Shown here: positions 25,681 through 33,712 of the stretch, one piece after another
How the letters are laid out: every line of letters starts with the position of its first letter
How positions within the stretch are numbered: the stretch's first letter is position 1
Assembly: GCF_025770785.1 (NCBI RefSeq)
Contig: NZ_JANZLA010000002.1
Coordinates: forward strand, 186,001-250,000
DNA: 64,000 nt
Direction: 5' to 3'
From: Cellulomonas sp. SG140
GTDB lineage: Bacteria > Actinomycetota > Actinomycetes > Actinomycetales > Cellulomonadaceae
Translations under genes and position numbers: made by a program
The notes under the pieces: model-generated
The model's database searches: none
What the model saw: the letters and a program-made list of their open reading frames with translations, nothing else
What the model was told of the DNA's origin: nothing

Positions 25681-26511
25681 GTGGTCACCGCCGTGGACGC
25701 CGGAGCGGCGTCCCCCCTCGAGAGCGTCGATCGCGCGTTGCGCCTCCTGGAGGCGCTCGCCTCGCACGGTGCCGACGGTGCCACCCTCGCGGAGCTCGCC
25801 ACGGCGACCGGCATGCACAAGACCACCGCGCACCGCACGCTCGGTGCGCTCCGGCACCGGCAGTTCGTCCACCAGGACGGCGAGACGGGCCGGTACCGGC
25901 TCGGGCGGGCGGCGGTCGCCCTCGCCGACCGGTTCCTCGACGAGGCGAACCTGCCGTCCCTGCTGCACGGCGCGCTGGTGGCGTTGTGCTCGGCCACCGA
26001 CGAGCTGGTGCACCTCGGGGTGCTGTCCGGTGCGCAGGTGGTGTACCTGGACAAGGTCGAGCCGGACCGCCCGGTGCGGGTGTGGTCCGCGGTCGGCCGC
26101 CGGCGGTGGGCGGTCACCACGGCGCTGGGCAGGGCGATGCTGGCGTACTCCGGCACGTCCCGGGAGGCGCTCGACGGGTACGTGCGGCCGACCGGTGGCG
26201 CCGGCCGCTCTGCCGAGCAGGCGGTCGAGGCCGACCACGTGTGGGACGAGCTCGAGCGTGCCCGCGCGCGCGGCTACGCCGTCGAGCAGGAGGAGAACGA
26301 GCCCGGCATCTCCTGCGTGGCCGTCCCGCTTGTCCGTGCTGCGACCGGCTCGTCCGCCGGCCTCGGTTCCCGCGCCGCAGTCGTCGGCGCCGTCAGCCTC
26401 ACCGTGCCCAGCGAGCGGATGGACCAGCGGCGGGTGGAGCAGCTGTACGCGACGATCCGCGAGGTGCTCCCGCCGCTCCTGCCGGCCGGCCTGGCGCTGC
26501 CCCTCGGCTGA
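25681..26511 (+). CDS. IclR family transcriptional regulator
   Basis: Likely local regulator of the sugar-acid genes that follow. The 276 residues have a winged helix-turn-helix (about 8-70; SVDRALRLLEALASHGADGATLAELATATGMHKTTAHRTL) and a C-terminal effector-binding GAF-like domain (about 85-270; WAVTTALGRAMLAYS, GYAVEQEENEPGISCVAVPL). I choose the GTG at 25681 because TACGCT ends 6 nt before it (leaderless type). An earlier GTG at 25654 has GGAGG, but only about 4 nt away. KdgR-type IclR proteins control KDG and pectin metabolism in other bacteria; the effector here is unproven. Confidence 0.9.
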   Translation: MVTAVDAGAASPLESVDRALRLLEALASHGADGATLAELATATGMHKTTAHRTLGALRHRQFVHQDGETGRYRLGRAAVALADRFLDEANLPSLLHGALVALCSATDELVHLGVLSGAQVVYLDKVEPDRPVRVWSAVGRRRWAVTTALGRAMLAYSGTSREALDGYVRPTGGAGRSAEQAVEADHVWDELERARARGYAVEQEENEPGISCVAVPLVRAATGSSAGLGSRAAVVGAVSLTVPSERMDQRRVEQLYATIREVLPPLLPAGLALPLG

Positions 26512-26555
26512 GCCGCGCGGCAGCGGTGCACCCTCGCGCGCCGCCATGACATACT

Positions 26556-26595
26556 CGTTTCGCTGCACGCGATGGGCATTGCGACTAGCGAAACG
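26556..26595. promoter_or_regulatory. inverted repeat, candidate IclR operator before eda
   Basis: CGTTTCGCT (26556-26564) and AGCGAAACG (26587-26595) are exact inverted repeats 22 bp apart in the 92-bp gap between the IclR gene and eda. The right arm lies 8 bp before the eda start codon, so a protein bound here would block transcription or translation start. GAAACG/CGTTTC half-sites are in the style of IclR-family operators. This patch is the least GC-rich part of the neighbourhood. Confidence 0.6.
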
Positions 26596-26603
26596 GACTC
26601 CCG

Positions 26604-27239
26604 GTGCCGACCATCCTCGACCAGCTCTCCGCCCACCGCCTGGTGCCCGTGGTCGTCATCGACGACGCCGCCCAGGCGGGCCCGCTCGCGCAGGCCCTGG
26701 TCGACGGCGGCCTGCCCGTCGCCGAGGTGACCTTCCGCACCGCGGCCGCCGCCGAGGCGATCCGCGCGATGAGCGATCGCGGGGACGTGCTGGTGGGCGC
26801 CGGGACGGTGCTGACACCGGCGCAGGTGGACGCCGCGGTCGCCGCCGGTGCGCACTACGTCGTCTCGCCCGGCACGGACCGCGCGGTCGTCGAGCGAGCG
26901 CAGGAGCACGGCGTGCTCGCCCTGCCCGGCGCCGTGACCGCCACGGAGGTGCAGGCGGCGCTGGCGCTCGGACTGACCACCGTGAAGTTCTTCCCGGCCG
27001 GCACGTCCGGCGGTGCCGCGGCGATCGCCGCGCTGGCCGCGCCGTTCGGCGGCATCGGCTTCGTGCCCACGGGTGGCGTCGGGCCGAAGAACCTCGGCGA
27101 GTACCTGGCGCTGCCGTCGGTCAAGGCGGTCGGCGGCTCCTGGATGGTGCCGCGCGACCGGGTGGCCGCGGGCGACCTCGCGGGGGTGCGTGACCTCGTC
27201 GCCGAGGCGGTCCGGCTCGCGTCGAGCCTGCGCCCCTGA
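26604..27239 (+). CDS. eda: KDPG aldolase (2-dehydro-3-deoxy-phosphogluconate aldolase)
   Basis: Class I aldolase splitting 2-keto-3-deoxy-6-phosphogluconate to pyruvate and glyceraldehyde-3-phosphate. The 211 residues show AEVTFRT (Glu41, Arg45 in the active site), GAGTVLTPAQVDAAVAAGA, and the Schiff-base lysine Lys128 in TTVKFFPAG, then FVPTGGVGPKNL (phosphate binding). Start is GTG at 26604. It is followed 62 bp later by a KDG kinase, so the pair converts KDG to central intermediates. Confidence 0.95.
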   Translation: MPTILDQLSAHRLVPVVVIDDAAQAGPLAQALVDGGLPVAEVTFRTAAAAEAIRAMSDRGDVLVGAGTVLTPAQVDAAVAAGAHYVVSPGTDRAVVERAQEHGVLALPGAVTATEVQAALALGLTTVKFFPAGTSGGAAAIAALAAPFGGIGFVPTGGVGPKNLGEYLALPSVKAVGGSWMVPRDRVAAGDLAGVRDLVAEAVRLASSLRP

Positions 27240-27301
27240 CCACGCCGAACCGCCCGCCCCGCAGCCCGAACCAGCGCACCGACCCAGCCGCAGGAGTGCC
27301 C

Positions 27302-28405
27302 GTGCCCGCCCTGACCATCCGCCCCGCCGAGCAGACCCGGTACGACGCCGTCAGCCTGGGTGAGGTGATGCTGCGGCTCGACCCGGGCGAGGGTCGCATC
27401 CGGACCGCACGCGAGTTCCGGGTGTGGGAGGGCGGTGGCGAGTACAACGTCGCCCGCGGCCTCCGCCGGGCCTTCGGGCTGCGGGCCGCCGTGGTGACGG
27501 CGCTCGCGGACAACGAGGTCGGGCGCCTGGTGGAGGACCTGATCCTCCAGGGCGGTGTGGACACCTCGTTCATCCGCTGGATGCCGTACGACGGCGTGGG
27601 CCGCACGGTGCGCAACGGGCTGAACTTCACCGAGCGCGGGTTCGGCGTGCGCGGCGCCGTCGGTGTCTCCGACCGGGGCCTGACCGCGGCCAGCCAGTTG
27701 CGCGCGCAGGACGTCGACTGGGACCACCTGTTCGGCGAGCTGGGCGTGCGGTGGTTCCACACCGGTGGCATCTACGCGGCGCTGTCCGAGACGAGCGCGG
27801 CCACCACGCTGGCGGCCGTCGAGGCGGCGCACCGGTACAGCACCGTCGTCTCCTACGACCTGAACTACCGGCCGAGCCTGTGGAAGGCGATCGGTGGCAA
27901 GGAGCGGGCGCAGCAGGTCAACCGCCAGATCGCCCGGCACGTGGACGTGATGATCGGCAACGAGGAGGACTTCACCGCGGCCCTCGGGTTCGAGGTGGAG
28001 GGGGTCGACGAGAACTTGTCCGCGCTGGACGTCGACGCGTTCGGCGCGATGATCGACCGGGTCCGTGCGCAGTACCCGAACTTCGCCGTCATCGCCACGA
28101 CGTTGCGCACCGTGCGGTCCGCCACGGTGAACGACTGGGGTGCGATCGCGTGGTCCCGCGAGGAGGGGCTGGTGCGGGCCACGCACCGGCCGGGGCTGGA
28201 GATCCTCGACCGGGTCGGCGGCGGCGACTCGTTCGCCTCCGGTCTGGTGTACGGCCTGCTCGACGGTCAGCCGCTGGCGACCGCCGTCGAGTACGGCGCG
28301 GCGCACGGCGCGCTGGCGATGACCACGCCGGGCGACACGACGATGGCCAGCAAGGCCGAGGTGCTCAAGCTGGCCGGCGGCGGGAGCGCGCGGGTGGACC
28401 GCTGA
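27302..28405 (+). CDS. kdgK: 2-keto-3-deoxygluconate kinase (PfkB family)
   Basis: Phosphorylates KDG to KDPG with ATP. The 367-residue PfkB/ribokinase-fold protein has SLGEVMLRLDPGEGRIRTAREFRVWEGGGEYNVARGL at the N-terminus, VVSYDLNYRPSLW, GNEEDF, and the anion-hole/catalytic motif VGGGDSFASG with base Asp309. The substrate is assigned from sequence flavour and from the adjacent eda; other 2-keto sugar acids are possible. Start is GTG at 27302, 5 nt after AGGAG; another in-frame GTG at 27296 overlaps that site. Its stop lies 3 bp from the stop of the convergent dehydrogenase gene. Confidence 0.88.
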   Translation: MPALTIRPAEQTRYDAVSLGEVMLRLDPGEGRIRTAREFRVWEGGGEYNVARGLRRAFGLRAAVVTALADNEVGRLVEDLILQGGVDTSFIRWMPYDGVGRTVRNGLNFTERGFGVRGAVGVSDRGLTAASQLRAQDVDWDHLFGELGVRWFHTGGIYAALSETSAATTLAAVEAAHRYSTVVSYDLNYRPSLWKAIGGKERAQQVNRQIARHVDVMIGNEEDFTAALGFEVEGVDENLSALDVDAFGAMIDRVRAQYPNFAVIATTLRTVRSATVNDWGAIAWSREEGLVRATHRPGLEILDRVGGGDSFASGLVYGLLDGQPLATAVEYGAAHGALAMTTPGDTTMASKAEVLKLAGGGSARVDR

Positions 28406-28408
28406 CGG

Positions 28409-29470
28409 TCAGCTGCCGGACCCGTCGAACGTCAGCACCACCTTCACGTCGTCGTCCTGGTCGGTGAACGCGTCGGCGAACCGCTCCACGGGGACCCGGC
28501 GCGTGATCAGCCGCGCGAGCCACTCGACGTCGGCCTCGGCCAGGGCCTCGGCCGCCAGTCGGTAGTGGTGCAGGTTGGCGTTGACCGAGCCGACGACCGC
28601 CTCGTTCTCCAGCACGATCTCGCGGTTGAGCCCGCCGGCGTCGATGGTCAGCCGGCGCCTGGTCGGTGACACGCCGGTCAGGCAGACGATGCCGTACGAC
28701 GAGGTGGCCGCGATCGCGCCGAAGATCAGCGGGCCGACGCCGGTCGCCTCGATGACGACGTCCGGCTTGATCGCCGTCGCGACCTCGTCGATGTCGCCGT
28801 GGTGGTACGTCGCGCCGAGGTCGGAGACCAGCGCGGGCTTCGGCCCGTCGGTCACCCGGTCGAGCACGTGCACGTCGAGCCCGCGCTGGACGCCCAGCAT
28901 GGCGGCGAGCAGCCCGATGGGTCCGGCGCCGGTGACCAGCACCGTGCGGGGCTCGAACCAGGCGCGCCGCCCGACGTGCTCCACCTGGTCCCAGGCCTTG
29001 GCGACCACCGTCGTCGGCTCCATCAGCACGCCGACCTGGTGCAGCCGCGGGTCGAGCTTCACCGCGAAGTCCGGTTCCACCGACCACTGCTCGCTCGCGT
29101 AGCCGTCGAGCTGCTTGATGCCGCGCTCGGTGTACTGCCCGTTGCGGCACATGTCGAACTGCCCGTGCGCGCAGGCGCCGCACGGCACGGGGTCCGGCCG
29201 GCGCACGACGCCGACCACCAGGTCGCCGGGGGAGAAGCTGCTGCCGTCGGGCGCGGTGCGGACTCGCCCCAGGGACTCGTGGCCGATCACCAGCCGCTCC
29301 CGGCCGGGCGGCGCCCACCCGTAGTCCCCGTCGGCGATCTCCCGGTCGGTCCCGCACACCCCGACGGCGAGGGCGTCGACCAGCAGGTGGCCGTCCGGAG
29401 CCGTGGCGTCCGGGACGTCGCTGACCTGCAGGGTGCCGCCGTGCAGCGGGATGGTGGTCAGCGCACGCAT
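28409..29470 (-). CDS. gdh: glucose 1-dehydrogenase (zinc-dependent MDR family)
   Basis: Oxidises glucose (or galactose) to the lactone with NAD(P). The 353 residues have the MDR catalytic zinc ligands Cys39 (GVCGTD) and His64-Glu65 (VIGHESLG), a structural-zinc lobe with Cys97, Cys100 and Cys108 but no fourth cysteine, and the nucleotide fold VLVTGAGPIGLLAAMLGVQ. QYTERGI and the C-terminal Glu_dehyd_C-like domain resemble archaeal glucose dehydrogenases of Haloferax/Sulfolobus type more than alcohol dehydrogenases. ATG start with AAGGAG 5 nt upstream. It faces kdgK tail to tail, with no room for a terminator between them. Confidence 0.85.
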   Translation of the reverse strand: MRALTTIPLHGGTLQVSDVPDATAPDGHLLVDALAVGVCGTDREIADGDYGWAPPGRERLVIGHESLGRVRTAPDGSSFSPGDLVVGVVRRPDPVPCGACAHGQFDMCRNGQYTERGIKQLDGYASEQWSVEPDFAVKLDPRLHQVGVLMEPTTVVAKAWDQVEHVGRRAWFEPRTVLVTGAGPIGLLAAMLGVQRGLDVHVLDRVTDGPKPALVSDLGATYHHGDIDEVATAIKPDVVIEATGVGPLIFGAIAATSSYGIVCLTGVSPTRRRLTIDAGGLNREIVLENEAVVGSVNANLHHYRLAAEALAEADVEWLARLITRRVPVERFADAFTDQDDDVKVVLTFDGSGS

Positions 29471-29892
29471 GGTCGCTCCTTCTCCCCGTGGGGGCCCGGC
29501 CCGCGTGGGGGCCGCCGGCCGAGGGCCCGATGAAGCCCTCCCGCACGCTAACCACGGACCGCTGGAGCGGCACGGCGAGAGGAACTTGAATTTCCACGGG
29601 CGTATCCGCTTTTAACCGCGGCTTCCCTGAGCAACACTGACGACAGCCGAGTCCGGGAGGAACCGAGGGTGGTCCAGCCGAGGGAGAACGACCTCGCTCG
29701 CTGTGCCCTCGCAGCACCCGCACCCTCAGCACCCTCCGCACCCGCGCCCGCCGCACCCCCGGCAGGCGCACGCCGGGCCGCCGCGTACCCCCGCGGCTCC
29801 GCGCTCCGCCGACCGGCGCCGGGGGCATCCCGGCCCAGCTGAGCCCGTTCTCGCTACCTCCGCACGAGCGTGTGTCGATCGAAGGAGCCCAG
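29471..29892. promoter_or_regulatory. 422-bp divergent region between gdh and narG
   Basis: No gene seen. An AT-richer island at about 29581-29640 (TTGAAT at 29586, TTTTAACC at 29610) is the only such patch here and probably holds one or both promoters. From about 29640 to 29892 runs a 250-nt leader of narG. In it, 29711-29760 is a cytosine-rich, guanine-poor stretch (32 C and 9 G in 50 nt, with five CACCC words). The narG ribosome-binding site GAAGGAG lies at 29881-29887. No clear FNR-type TTGAT-N4-ATCAA site is visible. Confidence 0.45.
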
Positions 29893-32800
29893 ATGAACCC
29901 GAGCACCACACCGCGCACCCCTGCCGAGCCGGGCCTCGACGGCCCGGTGTCAGAGGCGCTGCTCCGGCTCGGGCGCCACCTGCGGCGCGGCGAGGTGTCG
30001 GCCGACCTGCGGACCCTGAGCAAGGTGGGCGGGCGGGACGCCGACGAGTTCTACCGGGACCGCTGGAGCCACGACAAGGTGGTCCGCTCCACCCACGGCG
30101 TCAACTGCACCGGGTCGTGCTCGTGGAAGGTCTACGTCAAGGACGGGATCATCACGTGGGAGGCGCAGCAGACCGACTACCCGAGCGTCGGCCCGGACCG
30201 GCCCGAGTACGAGCCCCGCGGCTGCCCGCGCGGCGCGGCGTTCAGCTGGTACACGTACTCGCCGACCCGGATCCGCTACCCGTACGTGCGCGGGGTGCTG
30301 CTCGACCTGTACCGCGAGGAGCGGCGCCGCACGGGTGACCCGGTGGCGGCGTGGGCGGCGATCGTCGAGGACCCGGACAAGGCCCGCCGGTACAAGAGCG
30401 CGCGGGGCCGGGGCGGCCTGGTGCGGGCCAGCTGGGACGAGGCGGTGGAGATCGTCGCCGCCGCGCAGGTGTACACGATCAAGACGTACGGGCCGGACCG
30501 CGTGGCCGGCTTCTCGCCGATCCCCGCGATGTCGCAGGTGTCGCACGGCGTCGGCGCCCGGTTCCACGAGCTGATCGGCGCCCCGATGCTCTCGTTCTAC
30601 GACTGGTACGCGGACCTGCCGGTCGCGTCGCCGCAGGTGTTCGGCGACCAGACCGACGTGCCGGAGTCGGGGGACTGGTGGGACGCCGGCTACCTGATCA
30701 TGTGGGGCTCCAACGTCCCGGTGACGCGCACCCCGGACGCGCACTGGATGACGGAGGCCCGCTACCGCGGTCAGAAGGTGGTGGTCGTCTCACCGGACTA
30801 CGCGGACAACGTGAAGTTCGCCGACGACTGGCTCGCGGCGCAGCCCGGCACCGACGGGGCGCTGGCCATGGCGATGGGCCACGTGATCCTGCGCGAGTTC
30901 TTCGTCGAGAAGCAGACGCCGTACTTCGACTCCTACGTCAAGCGGTACACGGACCTGCCGTTCCTGGTGCGGCTCGACGAGCGGGACGGCGCCTACGTGC
31001 CCGGCAAGTTCCTCACCGCCGCGGACCTGCCCGGCGCCGAGGCGACCAGCGAGAACGCCGCCTTCAAGACGGTGCTGCTCGACCGGGCGACCGGCCTGCC
31101 GGTGGTGCCGGGCGGGTCGCTCGGCTTCCGGTACGGCAAGTCCGGTGAGGGGCGGTGGAACCTCGACCTGGGGGACGTCGACCCGCTGCTGAGCCTGTCC
31201 GCGGAGGCGCCGCTCGGCGCGGCACCCGGTCGGGGCGCCGGTGCGGGCGAGGTGCAGGGCGTCGAGGTGGACCTGCCGCGGTTCGACGCGCTGGACGGGT
31301 CCGCCGGGACCATCCGACGCGGCGTGCCGGCCCGCCGGGTCGCGGGTCACCTGGTCACCACGGTGTTCGACCTGCTGCTCGCCCGGTACGGCGTCGGACG
31401 CCCGGACCTGCCGGGGGAGTGGCCCACCGGGTACGACGACGCGGACCAGCCCGGCACACCGGCGTGGCAGGAGCAGTTCACCGGCGTCCCCGCGGCGGCT
31501 GCCGCACGGATCGGGCGGGAGTTCGCCGCCAACGCCGAGGAGTCGCGCGGCCGCTCGATGATCATCATGGGAGCGGGCACCAACCACTGGTTCCACTCCG
31601 ACACGATCTACCGCACGTTCCTCACGCTGACGATGCTCACCGGCTGCCAGGGCGTGAACGGCGGTGGCTGGGCGCACTACGTCGGCCAGGAGAAGGTGCG
31701 GCCGATCACCGGCTACACCACCTACGCGATGGCGCTGGACTGGGCGCGGCCGCCACGCACCATGATCCAGACCGCCTACTGGTACCTGCACACGGACCAG
31801 TTCCGGTACGACCCCTTCTCCGCCGACGCGCTCTCGGCGGCGACCGGCAAGGGCCTCCTGGCCGGGCTGACCACGGCGGACGTGATCGCCAAGACGGCCC
31901 GGATGGGCTGGATGCCGTCGTACCCGACGTTCGACCGCAGCCCCTTGGCCCTCGCCGACGACGCCGACGCGGCCGGCCTGCCGGTCGACGAGTACGTGCC
32001 GCAGGAGCTCACCGCCGGCCGACTGCGCTTCGCGGCCGAGGACCCCGACGCGCCGGAGAACTTCCCGCGCGTGCTGACGGTGTGGCGGGCCAACCTGCTC
32101 GGCAGCTCCGCCAAGGGCAACGAGTACTTCCTCAAGCACCTGCTGGGAACCGAGTCCAACCTGCGAGCCGCGGAGGCGCCTCCGGACCGGCGGCCGCGCG
32201 ACGTCGTCTGGCGGGACGAGGCACCCACGGGCAAGCTCGACCTGCTGCTCTCGCTCGACTTCCGGATGACCAGCACCACGGTGTTCTCCGACGTGGTGCT
32301 GCCGGCGGCCACCTGGTACGAGAAGCACGACCTCAACACGACGGACATGCACCCGTTCGTCAACTCGTTCAGCCCCGCGATCGCGCCACCGTGGCAGAGC
32401 CGCACCGACTTCGACATCTTCCAGACGCTGGCGCGCACGTTCAGCACGCTGGCGCGCACGCACCTCGGGGTGCGGCGGGACGTCGTGGCCGTGCCCTTCA
32501 CGCACGACACGCCCGACGAGCTGCTCAACCCGGGTGGTGTCGCGCTGGACTGGGCGCAGGGCGAGTGCGACCCCGTGCCGGGTGTGACCATGCCGAAGCT
32601 CGTCGTGGTCGAACGGGACTACGGGGCGGTCGCCGCGAAGATGGCGACCCTCGGACCGCTCGTCGACACCCTGGGCGCCACCACCAAGGGCGTCACGTTC
32701 GACGTGCGCGAGGAGGTGGCGTACCTCGGCCAGAAGAACGGCGTGGCCCGGAACACCGGCAGCGACGTGCTCGAGGGGCGTCCGCTGCTGACCCGGGACG

Positions 32801-33657
32801 TCCAGGCCTGCGAGGCGATCCTCGCGCTGTCCGGCACCACCAACGGCCGCCTCGCCGTCCAGGGCTTCCACACCCTCGAGAGGCGCACCGGGACGACGAT
32901 CGCCGACCTGGCGGCCGAGCACGAGGGCAAGCGGGTCACCTTCGCCGACACCCAGAGCCGTCCGGCCACGGTGATCACCTCACCCGAGTGGTCCGGCACC
33001 GAGGCGCACGGGCGGCGGTACTCGCCGTTCACGGTGAACGTGGAACGGCTCAAGCCCTGGCACACGCTGACCGGTCGGCAGCACTTCTACCTGGACCATG
33101 ACTGGATGGCCGAGCTGGGCGAGCAGCTGCCGGTGTTCCGGCCACCTCTCGACATGCGCGAGCTGTTCGGTGAGCCGGAGCTCGGCTCCACCGGCGAGCT
33201 CGGCGTCACGTTGCGCTACCTGACGCCGCACAACAAGTGGTCGATCCACTCCGAGTACCAGGACAACCTCTTCATGCTGACGCTGTCCCGCGGCGGCCCG
33301 ACCATCTGGATGAGCGACCTGGACGCCGCCACCGTGGGCGTGCGGGACAACGACTGGGTCGAGGCGGTCAACCGCAACGGCGTCGTCGTCGCGAGGGCCG
33401 TCGTCTCGCACCGGATGCCCCAGGGGACCGTGTACATGTACCACGCCCAGGACCGCCTGATCGACGTGCCACTGACCGAGACGACGGGCCGCCGCGGCGG
33501 CATCCACAACTCCCTGACCAGGCTGCTCATCAAGCCGAGCCACCTGATCGGCGGGTACGCGCAGCTGTCCTACGCGTTCAACTACCTCGGCCCCACCGGG
33601 AACCAGCGCGACGAGGTCACCGTCATCCGCCGGCGCTCGCAGGAGGTGCAGTACTGA
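29893..33657 (+). CDS. narG: respiratory nitrate reductase, alpha subunit
   Basis: Catalytic molybdopterin subunit that reduces nitrate to nitrite on the cytoplasmic face of the membrane. The 1254 residues match NarG length. The FS0 iron-sulfur ligands are His68, Cys72 and Cys76 in HGVNCTGSCSW and Cys111 in RGCPRG; the molybdenum-ligand Asp lies in SFYDWYADLP (near 237). Further NarG signatures include GAGTNHWFHSDTIYR, GCQGVNGGGWAHYVGQEK and PHNKWSIHSEYQDN. There is no twin-arginine signal at the N-terminus, as expected for the cytoplasmic-facing enzyme. ATG start has AAGGAG 7 nt away. First gene of narGHJI; no nitrate transporter (narK) or nitrite reductase is present in the window. Confidence 0.97.
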   Translation: MNPSTTPRTPAEPGLDGPVSEALLRLGRHLRRGEVSADLRTLSKVGGRDADEFYRDRWSHDKVVRSTHGVNCTGSCSWKVYVKDGIITWEAQQTDYPSVGPDRPEYEPRGCPRGAAFSWYTYSPTRIRYPYVRGVLLDLYREERRRTGDPVAAWAAIVEDPDKARRYKSARGRGGLVRASWDEAVEIVAAAQVYTIKTYGPDRVAGFSPIPAMSQVSHGVGARFHELIGAPMLSFYDWYADLPVASPQVFGDQTDVPESGDWWDAGYLIMWGSNVPVTRTPDAHWMTEARYRGQKVVVVSPDYADNVKFADDWLAAQPGTDGALAMAMGHVILREFFVEKQTPYFDSYVKRYTDLPFLVRLDERDGAYVPGKFLTAADLPGAEATSENAAFKTVLLDRATGLPVVPGGSLGFRYGKSGEGRWNLDLGDVDPLLSLSAEAPLGAAPGRGAGAGEVQGVEVDLPRFDALDGSAGTIRRGVPARRVAGHLVTTVFDLLLARYGVGRPDLPGEWPTGYDDADQPGTPAWQEQFTGVPAAAAARIGREFAANAEESRGRSMIIMGAGTNHWFHSDTIYRTFLTLTMLTGCQGVNGGGWAHYVGQEKVRPITGYTTYAMALDWARPPRTMIQTAYWYLHTDQFRYDPFSADALSAATGKGLLAGLTTADVIAKTARMGWMPSYPTFDRSPLALADDADAAGLPVDEYVPQELTAGRLRFAAEDPDAPENFPRVLTVWRANLLGSSAKGNEYFLKHLLGTESNLRAAEAPPDRRPRDVVWRDEAPTGKLDLLLSLDFRMTSTTVFSDVVLPAATWYEKHDLNTTDMHPFVNSFSPAIAPPWQSRTDFDIFQTLARTFSTLARTHLGVRRDVVAVPFTHDTPDELLNPGGVALDWAQGECDPVPGVTMPKLVVVERDYGAVAAKMATLGPLVDTLGATTKGVTFDVREEVAYLGQKNGVARNTGSDVLEGRPLLTRDVQACEAILALSGTTNGRLAVQGFHTLERRTGTTIADLAAEHEGKRVTFADTQSRPATVITSPEWSGTEAHGRRYSPFTVNVERLKPWHTLTGRQHFYLDHDWMAELGEQLPVFRPPLDMRELFGEPELGSTGELGVTLRYLTPHNKWSIHSEYQDNLFMLTLSRGGPTIWMSDLDAATVGVRDNDWVEAVNRNGVVVARAVVSHRMPQGTVYMYHAQDRLIDVPLTETTGRRGGIHNSLTRLLIKPSHLIGGYAQLSYAFNYLGPTGNQRDEVTVIRRRSQEVQY

Positions 33658-33712
33658 TGAGAGTCGCTGAGCGGCGCACTCCGGAGCGAGGAACGAGCGA
33701 AGGGGAAGCGCG

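Noticed and set aside
29581..29620. FNR/CRP-type site before narG
   Set aside because: TTGAAT is present, but no matching inverted half-site follows at the required spacing.
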